A DNA stretch of 64,000 bases, from assembly GCF_000220835.1 (NCBI RefSeq), contig NZ_GL985606.1:2239615-2303614 (forward strand), given 5' to 3'. Under the pieces are notes generated by a model. It ran no database searches. It worked only from the letters and a program-made list of their open reading frames with translations, and was not told the DNA's origin. The stretch's first letter is position 1. Every line of letters starts with the position of its first letter. This DNA is from Actinomyces sp. oral taxon 448 str. F0400. GTDB taxonomy: Bacteria; Actinomycetota; Actinomycetes; Actinomycetales; Actinomycetaceae. The position numbers were made by a program, and so were the translations under genes. Below are positions 50,648 to 60,862 of the stretch, one piece after another.

Positions 50648-51721
50648 TCAGCTCCAGGACCACGAGTACGGGAGGAGATCGCCGTAGCGGACGAGCCAGA
50701 TGCAGAAGTAGACGGCCATTGCCGTCCACAGGGCCGCATGCCTGGCCCGGGAGCCCTGCGAGACCAGTGAGGACGTGAGCAGGGGCAGGCTCGCCGCGAA
50801 GTACAAGGTCGCCCGGTCCAGGACGGCTAGCTGGAGCCCGACCACCTGGACGCCGACGCCCAACGAATAGAATCGCGAGACGCTCCGCAGCCCGGCCGGC
50901 ACCTCCGTCGTGTTGAGGAACCAGACCACGAGAAGCATCAGGAACAAGTGCACGATCCGCCCGTACCCGGATCCGGCGTCCTGACCGAGATAGTCGCCGT
51001 ACTTCTCGCCCAGCAGCCCCGCGATCGCCGATGTCACATCCGAGCTGATCAGCAGGACTGCCAGGAGGAGACCGCCGGCCGTCAGCACCGCGGGCATTCT
51101 GAAGGTCGAACGCCCGGGGAACCGCAGCGCCGCGGCAAAGGCGATGGTGGCCAGCAAAGCTGATTGGTGAATCGTCGCCGCCATCAGCGCGGGAATCCAG
51201 CCGAGCCGGCGCCCGCCCGCGACATGGACCGCGCCGAGCAGGAACAGGGCGATGGCCAGCGCCTGCCTCATCCCGTTGTACTGGAACAGGTAGACGCCCG
51301 ACAGCGCGTACGCGCTGACCGCCGGCAGCGGATTCACGCGCGAGACGCGGATCGCCTCGTATTGAAGACCGTTGATCACCAGCGCTGTGACGATCACGAA
51401 CGCACGGGCGTCCAGTCCCGCGGACTTGAGGACGAACTCCCACACGGTATACCCCGGTTCGACGATCGACTGCGTCATCGTGCTCGTCCACGAATCCGTC
51501 TCCACCGACGTGTCGTACATCTCCACGTACATCCACGTGTCGGTGCCGACCTGCTCGGCGCGCAGCGCCGGCGCGGCAGCGAGAACCACCACGCACAGGA
51601 CGTCGATGGCGCACTGGCTCGCACGGCGTCCTGATGGCGCGCTCTCCTGCGCCGTGACAGTATGAGCGCGCAGCATCTGGAGAACGATCACGACGAGGCC
51701 GGTCAGAAGATAGACAGTCAC
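50648..51721 (-). CDS. EpsG/Wzy-like polysaccharide polymerase
   Basis: This roughly 357-residue polytopic membrane protein starts VTVYLLTGLVVIVLQ. The motif QVGTDTWMYVEMYD and the helix FQYNGMRQALAIALFLLGAVHV match the EpsG family of repeat-unit polymerases. About 9 helices follow, with a basic segment near the end. It should link repeat units at the outer face. The GTG at 51721 is used because the longer frame upstream is Arg/Ser-rich and lacks hydrophobic helices. It lies within the minus-strand operon after the pyruvyl transferase gene. Confidence 0.84.
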   Translation of the reverse strand: MTVYLLTGLVVIVLQMLRAHTVTAQESAPSGRRASQCAIDVLCVVVLAAAPALRAEQVGTDTWMYVEMYDTSVETDSWTSTMTQSIVEPGYTVWEFVLKSAGLDARAFVIVTALVINGLQYEAIRVSRVNPLPAVSAYALSGVYLFQYNGMRQALAIALFLLGAVHVAGGRRLGWIPALMAATIHQSALLATIAFAAALRFPGRSTFRMPAVLTAGGLLLAVLLISSDVTSAIAGLLGEKYGDYLGQDAGSGYGRIVHLFLMLLVVWFLNTTEVPAGLRSVSRFYSLGVGVQVVGLQLAVLDRATLYFAASLPLLTSSLVSQGSRARHAALWTAMAVYFCIWLVRYGDLLPYSWSWS

Positions 51722-51806
51722 GTCGGGTTCCCGAGCGAGGCCGTGCACAGGCGGATCGATAATACCGGCTGAGGTTGATTGAAACCGGTCTCGTTTGCCC
51801 CTCTCA

Positions 51807-52952
51807 CTAGCCCGGGACCTGCGAGCGAAGATAGTCCAGAGCGCGCCGGCGTTCGTACGCGAGTCGCTCGCGATCGAAGGAGAGCACACCCCAGCTGAGG
51901 GCGATGTCGTCGACCTGTTCCACAGATAGGACAAGATTCCGGTCCGTTCCCAGAAGGTTAAGGACCGACATGATCCGACCGCTGTACCGGGGTGGGGGGA
52001 CTGCCGCGAACTGCGTCTCGAATATGTGCGAGAAGGCAATACCGTGAAAGGAATCGGTCACCACGAATGACGCATTCCTGATCAAACCCAGAAAATCCTC
52101 CACTGAAGGTGTGATATAGCTTTTCGCACTGGGCATGCGTGCGGTCGGCCAGTAGTCGATCCTGACCACCGGCAGGCCGGTCCTTCTGGCCAGACGGGCC
52201 GCCGCGCTCACAAGCAGAGGATTCCGATTGAGCTGGTAGACCAGAACGTACGATCCGGCCACAACAGGCGGGGATGCGGTTCTGCACCAGTACTCGGGAG
52301 AGAGGGCAAGAGTGGGGTCCACGTGCTGGTCGACCCGCAGGCCGAGCGACATGAGGTACTCGTAGGCTCTGACCTCCCGCACGGACAGGCCATCGAAAAG
52401 GGAGAGCGCCTCTCGCGCGCGCTCCTCCTCGCCGCGCGGGAGGCGGGCGAGACCGATGGACGAGGAGAAGGAGAAGCGCGGATACCCCTCCGGCAGGAAC
52501 GAGAGGTAGAACGGGCGGTTGTCACGGTTGTACTCGATATTCCACACCTGATCCGAGCCCACGCAGTAGGCATCATAATCGTCGAATGGAAAATGACGCA
52601 GCTCCTCGAAGGAGCTGTAATGACGGCCAGTCAAATTGATTCTTCTCGCGAGGAAGTCGCGGAAAACCAATGAGCGTCGACGCGCATCGCGCCCTCGCAC
52701 GACGCGGTACGCCTGCGAGGCCAGAGGAACGTTCGAGTACCGGCTTCCCGCGAAGTAACTCGCAGCGTCGTCCCCTATTCCCTCACGACGGAAATCGATC
52801 ACCGTGCACCGCGCCCCGACCTCCTTGAGGAGTTCCTGGGTCGCGAAAGCCTGAAGTACCGACCCGTAGTTCCTGACATTGTGCAGGGTCAGCACAGCGA
52901 CGGCGGGCGACCATCCCGCACCGGTAACCGACCCTGGGCCCTCTTCTGCCAT
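51807..52952 (-). CDS. Polysaccharide pyruvyl transferase
   Basis: This 381-residue enzyme of the CsaB/WcaK family transfers pyruvate from phosphoenolpyruvate as a ketal onto a sugar of the polymer. Conserved blocks are TLHNVRNYGSVLQAFATQ, YCVGSDQVWNIEY, a central VRAYEYL followed by VDPTLAL, and VTDSFHGIAFSHIFE near residue 295. Pyruvyl groups add negative charge and in other bacteria anchor S-layer proteins by their SLH domains. It is first in the minus-strand polysaccharide operon, downstream of a 345-bp gap. The ATG has a weak ribosome site. Confidence 0.9.
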   Translation of the reverse strand: MAEEGPGSVTGAGWSPAVAVLTLHNVRNYGSVLQAFATQELLKEVGARCTVIDFRREGIGDDAASYFAGSRYSNVPLASQAYRVVRGRDARRRSLVFRDFLARRINLTGRHYSSFEELRHFPFDDYDAYCVGSDQVWNIEYNRDNRPFYLSFLPEGYPRFSFSSSIGLARLPRGEEERAREALSLFDGLSVREVRAYEYLMSLGLRVDQHVDPTLALSPEYWCRTASPPVVAGSYVLVYQLNRNPLLVSAAARLARRTGLPVVRIDYWPTARMPSAKSYITPSVEDFLGLIRNASFVVTDSFHGIAFSHIFETQFAAVPPPRYSGRIMSVLNLLGTDRNLVLSVEQVDDIALSWGVLSFDRERLAYERRRALDYLRSQVPG

Positions 52953-53297
52953 CCGTCGTCCCCTGCGCGCATCGTACTCGTGAGGCGGTGCACTTCACTC
53001 ACCTGAAATCCTGCATGGATGACACTACGAGCGCGTCGATGCGAGCGTCGGTCGCACACGGCGCTATTGACGTCGCAGAAGGGTAACAAAGGCAAGGTCC
53101 GTCCGTCGTGGCCTCAATACGACCAAGAAGAATCGCGGCGAGCTTCGGCATCACATTCTTCAGACGATCACCAGAGCCATCATCAGCCGCGGGCGAGCTG
53201 ACGCATGTCACGTGCGTGTCCCACTTATCGGACCGCGCAGTCCGGGGCGGTCCGCGATTGTTGACGGGCTCTCGGTCGAATCGGCGGCCGGGCCGGG
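52953..53297. other. Intergenic gap upstream of the polysaccharide minus operon
   Basis: About 345 bp with lower GC than the flanks and no credible coding frame. It must hold the promoter of the pyruvyl transferase operon, but no -35/-10 pair stands out. Confidence 0.4.
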
Positions 53298-54419
53298 TCA
53301 GTTCACCGTGGCGGGAAGCAGTTCGACGGCATCGGGGTGCTCCCTCAAATAATCGCCCACCATGTCGGTGGCGAAGGCCTCGAAGAGCGGGACGTCCGCA
53401 TCCGGATCGAGGTTGACGATCGACTGGCCGTCCTCGGACATGCCTGTCCCGGCCGTCGGCACAGTCATGAAGTGGATATCTTTCGAACGGATGGAGCGTG
53501 AGCCCAGCGCCAGGTCCTGCATCTGGCCGATGGTGAATCCCTCATCGACCGCCATCGTATTGGTGACCGCATGGAGGAAGGAGTAGAGCTTCGTCGGGTC
53601 CGACAGCGTGCCGTTGTCGAACACCTGCGCGATGATGGCCCGCATCCACGCCTGCTGGCGATTGACGCGGTCGAGGTCCCCGTTGGGAAGCGTCTTCCGT
53701 TCGCGCGCGTAGGCCAGTGCCTGCTCGCCGTCGAGCAACTGCGCCCCCGAGTTGAAGTCGCTACCGGCCAGTGTCTGCGGGTTCTTGAGGTTGATGGTCA
53801 CGCCGCCGATCTCATCGGTCAGAGCCTTGAAGGATTCGAAGTCGGCGACAACGACATGATCGATATGGATACCGGTGAGCTGTTCGACGGTCTGAATGGT
53901 CAGCGGCGGACCGCCGTAGGAGTAAGCGGCGTTGATCTTGGCCCGACCGTGCCCGGGGACGTCCACCCAGGAGTCGCGCGGGATCGACATGATCGACACG
54001 TCCTTCCTGTCCCCGCTGATCTGCACGACCATCATCGCGTCGGTGCGCTGCGCTCCGGCCTCCCATTGCGAGGGGTCGCCCGCGCTGATGCGCGAGTCCG
54101 AACCGAGCAGAAGAATGTTCGTGGCCGGTTCCCGACCGTCCCCGGGCACCTGCTGGGGCGCACGCGCGGTCAGGTTCGCGAACGGGTCGGCGAAAGTCTC
54201 CACATTGCCGGCCAGTGCATGACGGATCCACAGACCGGCGGCCGTCGTCCCCAGCACCAGAACTACGATCACTCCCACCACCGAGAGCAGAGCGACCTTC
54301 CATCCGCGGCCCGACGTGCGCGCCGGCGCACTGCTGTCCGATGCCGGGAGCGGGGAGTCACCGGGCTCCACGGGGGTGACGGCCGACGGGGAGGGGCGGG
54401 TCGGGGTGGGGTCGCTCAT
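53298..54419 (-). CDS. LytR-CpsA-Psr (LCP) wall-polymer ligase
   Basis: This 373-residue protein has a Pro/Ser-rich cytoplasmic N-terminal stretch, one membrane helix (VALLSVVGVIVVLVLGTTAAGLW near 40-62) and an external LCP domain. Key sites are NILLLGSDSR, RTDAMMVVQIS, SIPRDSWVDVPGHG and KINAAYSYGG, and LDGEQALAYARER, which hold the Arg and Asp residues that bind the pyrophosphate-lipid substrate. LCP enzymes ligate undecaprenyl-linked polymers to peptidoglycan. Placement beside the polysaccharide operon suggests it attaches that polymer to the wall. The ATG at 54419 is used; an in-frame TTG four codons upstream is less likely. Confidence 0.92.
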   Translation of the reverse strand: MSDPTPTRPSPSAVTPVEPGDSPLPASDSSAPARTSGRGWKVALLSVVGVIVVLVLGTTAAGLWIRHALAGNVETFADPFANLTARAPQQVPGDGREPATNILLLGSDSRISAGDPSQWEAGAQRTDAMMVVQISGDRKDVSIMSIPRDSWVDVPGHGRAKINAAYSYGGPPLTIQTVEQLTGIHIDHVVVADFESFKALTDEIGGVTINLKNPQTLAGSDFNSGAQLLDGEQALAYARERKTLPNGDLDRVNRQQAWMRAIIAQVFDNGTLSDPTKLYSFLHAVTNTMAVDEGFTIGQMQDLALGSRSIRSKDIHFMTVPTAGTGMSEDGQSIVNLDPDADVPLFEAFATDMVGDYLREHPDAVELLPATVN

Positions 54420-54537
54420 GACCCTATGCAATCACCTATTGAGCGTCGCCTCGCATCCACTCCGCATACCGTGGCGCATCAATCGGATAACGTGCCCGTC
54501 GCATCCCTGCAGGGCCTCGGCCGTGCGAAGTGCGGAC

Positions 54538-55707
54538 TCATGCGAGTCGGTACATCCAGCCGTACGGGTCCTCATGGGCGCCGTACTGAATGCCGATGAG
54601 GCGGTCGTGAATCTCGTGGGTGACCGCGCATCCCTCGATGGTCACGTCGAACCCCTCACCCGTCAGGCGCCCCAGGGGAACGACGACGGCGGCCGTGCCG
54701 CAGGCGAAGACCTCGCGGACCCTGCCCGAATCGATGTCGGCCAGCAGCCCCTCCAGGCTGATGGTGTCCTCCACAACCCTCCGCCCGGCGTCGGTGAGTA
54801 GACGGATGATCGCCGAGCGCGTGCTGCCCTCCAGGATCGTGCCGGTCAGGTGGGGGGTGCGCACCGTGCCGTCGTCGTCGACAACCATGATGTTCATGCC
54901 GCCGAGCTCTTCGAGGTTACGCTCGGTGACGTCGTCGAGGAAGCACACCTGATCGCACCCCTTGGCCGCGGCCTCCCCCTGGGGTAGCAGCGAAGAGGCG
55001 TAATTTCCGCCGGTCTTGGCGAAGCCTGTCCCGCCGCGTCCCGCCCGGTGGTAGTTCTGGGTGACCCAGATGCTGATGGGCTCCAGGCCGTGGGTGAAGT
55101 AGGCGCCCGACGGCGAGGCGATAACGTAGTAATCCACGACGCCGGCGGGCCGCACCCCCAGAAAGGGTTCCGAGGCGAAGACGAAGGGACGCAGGTACAG
55201 GGACTCGCCCTCGCCGGAGGGGACCCACCGGGCGTCAGCACGGACGAGGTCGACCAGCGAGGCAACGAAGTCCTCCTCGGGCAACTCGGGCAGCGCCAGA
55301 CGACGGGCGGAGACGTTGAGCCGGGCGGCGTTATAGCGCGGCCGAAAAGTCCAGATGCTGCCGTCAGCGTGCCGGTAAGCTTTGATCCCCTCGAAGACCT
55401 CCTGCCCGTAGTGCAGCACGGCGGCCGCCGGTGACAGCGTCAGATCGCCGTAGGCCACGACCCCGTGCTCAGCCCAGCCCGCACCGCGGGTCCACCGGGC
55501 GTGCGCCATATGGTCGGTGAAGACGGATCCGAAATGGAGATCCGTCAGAGCCCGAGCGCGCTCCGCGTCGCTGGCGGCGGCCGTGCCGGGGCCCAGGGGG
55601 AAACGTCCGGCGAGAGCGTCGGCATCCGGAACAGGGACGGCGGCGGCACGAGCCAGTGGTGTTTCGAGAGAGGCGGGTGTGGAAGCGGCGGCCGAAGTCT
55701 CAGGCAT
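54538..55707 (-). CDS. ilvE: Branched-chain amino acid aminotransferase
   Basis: This 389-residue fold-type IV PLP enzyme interconverts Leu, Ile and Val with their 2-oxo acids. The PLP lysine is in GGTGFAKTGGNYASSL near residue 230. Other blocks are HYGQEVFEGIKAYRHADGS, FRPRYNAARLNVSARRL and the C-terminal VREVFACGTAAVVVPLG with the phosphate-binding GTA. A 30-residue Ala/Pro N-terminal extension precedes the core. The ATG lies six bases behind a TAATGT -10 box. It is near leuB and ilvBNC but transcribed separately. Confidence 0.96.
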   Translation of the reverse strand: MPETSAAASTPASLETPLARAAAVPVPDADALAGRFPLGPGTAAASDAERARALTDLHFGSVFTDHMAHARWTRGAGWAEHGVVAYGDLTLSPAAAVLHYGQEVFEGIKAYRHADGSIWTFRPRYNAARLNVSARRLALPELPEEDFVASLVDLVRADARWVPSGEGESLYLRPFVFASEPFLGVRPAGVVDYYVIASPSGAYFTHGLEPISIWVTQNYHRAGRGGTGFAKTGGNYASSLLPQGEAAAKGCDQVCFLDDVTERNLEELGGMNIMVVDDDGTVRTPHLTGTILEGSTRSAIIRLLTDAGRRVVEDTISLEGLLADIDSGRVREVFACGTAAVVVPLGRLTGEGFDVTIEGCAVTHEIHDRLIGIQYGAHEDPYGWMYRLA

Positions 55708-55713
55708 GGGATC

Positions 55714-55719
55714 ACATTA
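55714..55719 (-). promoter_or_regulatory. -10 box of leaderless ilvE transcript
   Basis: TAATGT on the minus strand lies 6 nt before the ilvE ATG. Confidence 0.5.
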
Positions 55720-55767
55720 CCGTCGTAGGAGGAGCGCCGACTCGCTCCTCTCGCATACTGACCGGCC

Positions 55768-55796
55768 GCCGGCCGGCGCAGAACGGGCCGGCCGGC
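55768..55796 (-). terminator. Hairpin after leuB
   Basis: GCCGGCCGGC at 55768-55777 and its exact copy at 55787-55796 form a 10-bp palindromic stem with a 9-nt loop between leuB and ilvE. Confidence 0.45.
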
Positions 55797-55850
55797 AACT
55801 CCCCGTATGAGCCGGCGCCGCGCTCTCGGACGCGACGTCAGCGTCCCACA

Positions 55851-56960
55851 TCAGCCCTCGTCGGCTTCAGGCGATCCCTCGCACCCTCGCACGGTCTCGG
55901 CGATCGCATCGCCGATCTCGCCGGTCGAACGCTTCAGCGGTATGCCGGCGGCGTCGGCCTCAGCACGGGCCGTCATATCGGCATCGACGGCGGCGTGCAC
56001 GCGCGCGGCCGCCTCGGGCCGGCCGACGTGCTCCAGCAGCATGGCGACGGCGCTAATGGTGGCCGTCGGGTCGGCCCGTCCCCGTCCCGCGATGTCGGGG
56101 GCGGAGCCGTGAACGGGTTCGAACATGGAGGGGAGGGTGCGATCGGGGTTGATGTTCCCGGAGGCGGACAGACCGATGCCGCCGGTGATGGCACCGGCCT
56201 CATCGGTGAGGATGTCGCCGAAGAGGTTGTCGGTGACGATGACGTCGAAACGACCGGGATCGGTGACCAGGTAGATGGTGGCGGCATCGACGTGGCTGTA
56301 GTCGACGCTCACCTCGGGATACTCCGCGCCGACCGTCTCGACCGTGCGGCGCCACAGGTGACCGGCGTTGACGAGCACGTTGTGCTTGTGAACCAGGGTC
56401 AGGTGCTTAGCGGGGCGCGAGCGAGCCTTCTCGAACGCGTAGCGCACAACCCGCTCGACGCCGTAAGCGGTGTTGACACTCACCTCCGTGGCGATTTCGT
56501 GGGGGGTGCCCACGCGCACGGCTCCGCCGTTGCCGCAGTACAGGCCCTCTGTCCCCTCGCGCACGACGACGAAGTCGACGTCGCCGGGGTCGGCCAGTGG
56601 CGTGGGCACGCCCGGGTAGCACTTGGAGGGGCGCAGGTTGACGTAATGGTCCAGTGCGAAGCGCAATCGCAGCAGCAGGCCGCGCTCGAGGACGCCGGAA
56701 GGGACCGAGGGGTCGCCGACGGCGCCCAGAAGGATGGCGTCATGGGCTTTGATGGCCTCCAAGTCGCCGTCTGAGAGGGTCTCGCCGGTGCGGTGCCAGC
56801 GCTCGGCCCCCAGGTCGAAGTCGGTGATGGCGGCCCGGACGCCGGTGCCGGCCAGGGCGGCGTCCAGAACCTTCAGGCCTTCGGGCACGACCTCCCTGCC
56901 GATGCCGTCACCGGGGATCACTGCGAGCTCGATGGTGCTGCTCTGCGCGGTCTCAGTCAT
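55851..56960 (-). CDS. leuB: 3-Isopropylmalate dehydrogenase
   Basis: This 369-residue enzyme oxidises and decarboxylates 3-isopropylmalate in leucine synthesis; in citramalate-using organisms it also acts on 3-methylmalate. Blocks include [32 protein letters not shown] and [17 protein letters not shown], then [17 protein letters not shown] with the conserved Lys, and [16 protein letters not shown] with the metal aspartates. The form resembles the actinobacterial monomer-length LeuB. The ATG lies six bases behind a TAGCCT box. No leuC or leuD is in the window. Confidence 0.95.
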   Translation of the reverse strand: MTETAQSSTIELAVIPGDGIGREVVPEGLKVLDAALAGTGVRAAITDFDLGAERWHRTGETLSDGDLEAIKAHDAILLGAVGDPSVPSGVLERGLLLRLRFALDHYVNLRPSKCYPGVPTPLADPGDVDFVVVREGTEGLYCGNGGAVRVGTPHEIATEVSVNTAYGVERVVRYAFEKARSRPAKHLTLVHKHNVLVNAGHLWRRTVETVGAEYPEVSVDYSHVDAATIYLVTDPGRFDVIVTDNLFGDILTDEAGAITGGIGLSASGNINPDRTLPSMFEPVHGSAPDIAGRGRADPTATISAVAMLLEHVGRPEAAARVHAAVDADMTARAEADAAGIPLKRSTGEIGDAIAETVRGCEGSPEADEG

Positions 56961-56966
56961 GGCCTC

Positions 56967-56972
56967 AGGCTA
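56967..56972 (-). promoter_or_regulatory. -10 box of leaderless leuB transcript
   Basis: TAGCCT on the minus strand lies 6 nt before the leuB ATG. The 264-bp gap to ilvC otherwise shows no feature. Confidence 0.55.
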
Positions 56973-57224
56973 CGGCAGTTGCCAGCGTCCGAGACGTGAA
57001 GCTCGGATGGTGGCGCAGTGGCGGGGCGCCCGGGCCGGGGCGTCAGCGTGCCGGGTATGGACGAGACGATCATCTCCGCGCGAGCCGGAGGGGACCGAGC
57101 GCCGTGACCACTCCATCCGCATGGGCCGGCAGATGCACGAGGGGCGGATCCGCACCCCGCCGGAGCAGAAGACGGACCCGCCCGTTCGCGCCGTCGATCT
57201 TCCGGCGCTGCCTGATGCTGCGGC

Positions 57225-58777
<1,553 letters not shown>

Positions 58778-58781
58778 GGTC

Positions 58782-60575
58782 TCACTCCTCTTCCCACGCC
58801 GGGCTCATGCCCCGGGCGTGCTGAATCTCGTCGTTGGACACACCCGCAGCCACCATCGGCCACACCTGGGCGTCGGCGGAGACGATGAAGTCGATAACGA
58901 CCGGCCGATCATTGACGGCGTTGGCCCGGGCGATGACGTCATCGACGTCCTCGAGCCGCTCGCAGCGCAGCGCGAGGGCTCCGTAGGCCTCGGCCAGCTT
59001 GACGAAGTCGGGGACGCGCCGAGTGTCCGCTCCGGTGTGCAGGTCGGTGCTGGAGTAGCGCTGCCCGTAGAACAGCGTCTGCCATTGACGCACCATGCCG
59101 AGCGACGAGTTGTTGATGACGGCGACCTTGATAGGAACGCCGTTCAGCGTGCAGGTCGCCAGCTCCTGATTGGTCATCTGGAAGCTTCCATCCCCGTCGA
59201 TGAGCCACACGGGGCGATCCGGAGCGCCGACCTGCGCGCCCATGGCCGCGGGCACGCCGTAGCCCATAGTGCCGGCCCCCGCGCTGGTGAGCCAGGAGTG
59301 CGGTCGCGTGAAATGCAGGTAGTGGGCGGCCCACATCTGGTGCTGGCCGACGCCGGTGACCCAGATGGTGTCCTTGGACGCGGCTCTATCCAAGTGGGTG
59401 ATGACCTCCTGAGGCTGGAGAAGGCCATCGTCGGTGTCGGTCCAGTCAGTGGGATAGGTGACGCGTATATGAGCGACCTCGGTGAGCCACTGGTCGATCT
59501 CGGCGCGGGGCTCCTCGGCGAACTGGGCACGGCAGGCGGAGATCAGTGCCGGGACGACGTCGATCAGGTCGCCGACGATCGGCACATCCGCGGTACGGAT
59601 CTTGGAGATCTCGGCGGGGTCGATGTCGACGTGGATGATCGTGGCGCGGGTGGCGAAGGTGTCGGGTCTGCCGGTGACACGGTCGTCGAAGCGAGCTCCG
59701 AGTGCGACGACGACATCGGCGCGCTGAAGAGCCCCGACGGCGGCCACGGTGCCGTGCATGCCCGGCATCCCCAGATTGAGGGGGTGGTCCGTGGGCATGA
59801 CGTCGATAGCGGTGAGCGTCGTCGTGAAGGGGGCGCCGATGAGGTCGATCAGCTCGGTGAGTTCCTCGGTCGGCACGTCCGCTCGACTCAGGCCGCCGCC
59901 CAGGTAGAGCACGGGGCGCTCAGCGGCCGCGATGACCTCCGCGGCCTGGGCGAGACGACGCTGGTTGGGCCTACCGGGAAGCGGATAGCCGCGCAGGTCG
60001 AGCCGGGCCGGCCAGCGGAACTCGGTCAGATCCTCCTGGGCGCTCTTGGAGAAATCAACCAGGACGGGGCCCGGGCGGCCGGTGGAGGCGATGTGGAAGG
60101 CCTCCGCGATGCGCACGGGGATCTCCTGGGCCGTCGTCACGAGGAAGGAGTGCTTGACGAAGGGCATCGTCGCGCCGACGATGTCCGCCTCCTGAAAAGC
60201 GTCGGTACCGATCGCCCTGGCGCCGACCTGGCCGGTGATCGCCACCAACGGGACGGAGTCCATATGGGCGTCGGCAATGGCTGTCACCAGGTTGGTGGCA
60301 CCGGGTCCGGAGGTCGCCACGCACACGCCGGGCCTGCCGGTGACCATGGCATAGCCCTCTGCGGCGTGGCCCGCTCCCTGTTCGTGACGCACGAGCACGT
60401 GACGGATCTGCTCGCTGGCGAGAAGAGGATCGTAGAAGGGCAGAATAGCTCCGCCCGGCATGCCGAAGATGTCGGTGACGCCGACCTTCTCCAAAGCCCG
60501 TACGAGCGCCTGGGCGCCCGTGATCACCCGGCGGTCCTGCGACTCCTGGGCCAGGGATGCGTTGCCGCGCGTCAT
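58782..60575 (-). CDS. ilvB: Acetolactate synthase, large (catalytic) subunit
   Basis: This 597-residue ThDP-, FAD- and Mg2+-dependent enzyme makes acetolactate or acetohydroxybutyrate. The N-terminal domain has [15 protein letters not shown] and the catalytic Glu in [34 protein letters not shown] and the ThDP-binding motif [19 protein letters not shown], near residue 465, complete the site, with [16 protein letters not shown] after it. The ATG at 60575 follows the ribosome site AGGAGGGCGGAGG. It opens ilvB-ilvN-ilvC and is preceded by a leader of at least 80 nt that may carry an attenuator. Confidence 0.97.
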   Translation of the reverse strand: MTRGNASLAQESQDRRVITGAQALVRALEKVGVTDIFGMPGGAILPFYDPLLASEQIRHVLVRHEQGAGHAAEGYAMVTGRPGVCVATSGPGATNLVTAIADAHMDSVPLVAITGQVGARAIGTDAFQEADIVGATMPFVKHSFLVTTAQEIPVRIAEAFHIASTGRPGPVLVDFSKSAQEDLTEFRWPARLDLRGYPLPGRPNQRRLAQAAEVIAAAERPVLYLGGGLSRADVPTEELTELIDLIGAPFTTTLTAIDVMPTDHPLNLGMPGMHGTVAAVGALQRADVVVALGARFDDRVTGRPDTFATRATIIHVDIDPAEISKIRTADVPIVGDLIDVVPALISACRAQFAEEPRAEIDQWLTEVAHIRVTYPTDWTDTDDGLLQPQEVITHLDRAASKDTIWVTGVGQHQMWAAHYLHFTRPHSWLTSAGAGTMGYGVPAAMGAQVGAPDRPVWLIDGDGSFQMTNQELATCTLNGVPIKVAVINNSSLGMVRQWQTLFYGQRYSSTDLHTGADTRRVPDFVKLAEAYGALALRCERLEDVDDVIARANAVNDRPVVIDFIVSADAQVWPMVAAGVSNDEIQHARGMSPAWEEE

Positions 60576-60652
60576 CCTCCGCCCTCCTTTCTGTACGATC
60601 TGCGCGATCGGGCGCGGCCTGACGGCCGGCCGCTGGTCAACCGTAGGACGTC

Positions 60653-60703
60653 TCAAGATACGAGTCGAACAGACAGGAAGAATGTCTTACATATTGGAAT
60701 CAC
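60653..60703 (-). CDS. Candidate ilvB leader peptide
   Basis: A 16-codon frame starts GTG after CAGGGTC and encodes [16 protein letters not shown]. It holds two Ile, two Leu and two Val codons (the GTG is initiator). Downstream, GCGGCC and GGCCGC around GTCA could form alternative hairpins before ilvB. This would allow transcription attenuation of ilvBNC by branched-chain aminoacyl-tRNA, as in Corynebacterium. Codon enrichment is modest and the start is not ATG, so confidence is low. Confidence 0.3.
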   Translation of the reverse strand: MIPICKTFFLSVRLVS

Positions 60704-60862
60704 GACCCTGATGCTGTGTCGTCCGTCCCGAATTCGCGTTCCCGACGCGCCCTGGTCTTTGGTCCGACACGAGCCAGGCGCCCCAGTGCCAGACTGTGCT
60801 CGTTCTTCGTACATCTCCCCGCCGCGCGCCGACGAGCAGCGGCACCGGAAGGCTTCGCACTC

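Noticed and set aside
45475..52952. Recent horizontal transfer of the glycosyltransferase block
   Set aside because: GC bias and codon use look like the rest of the window and there is no mobile element or repeat at the edges, so I see no direct sign of transfer, although such loci often exchange.
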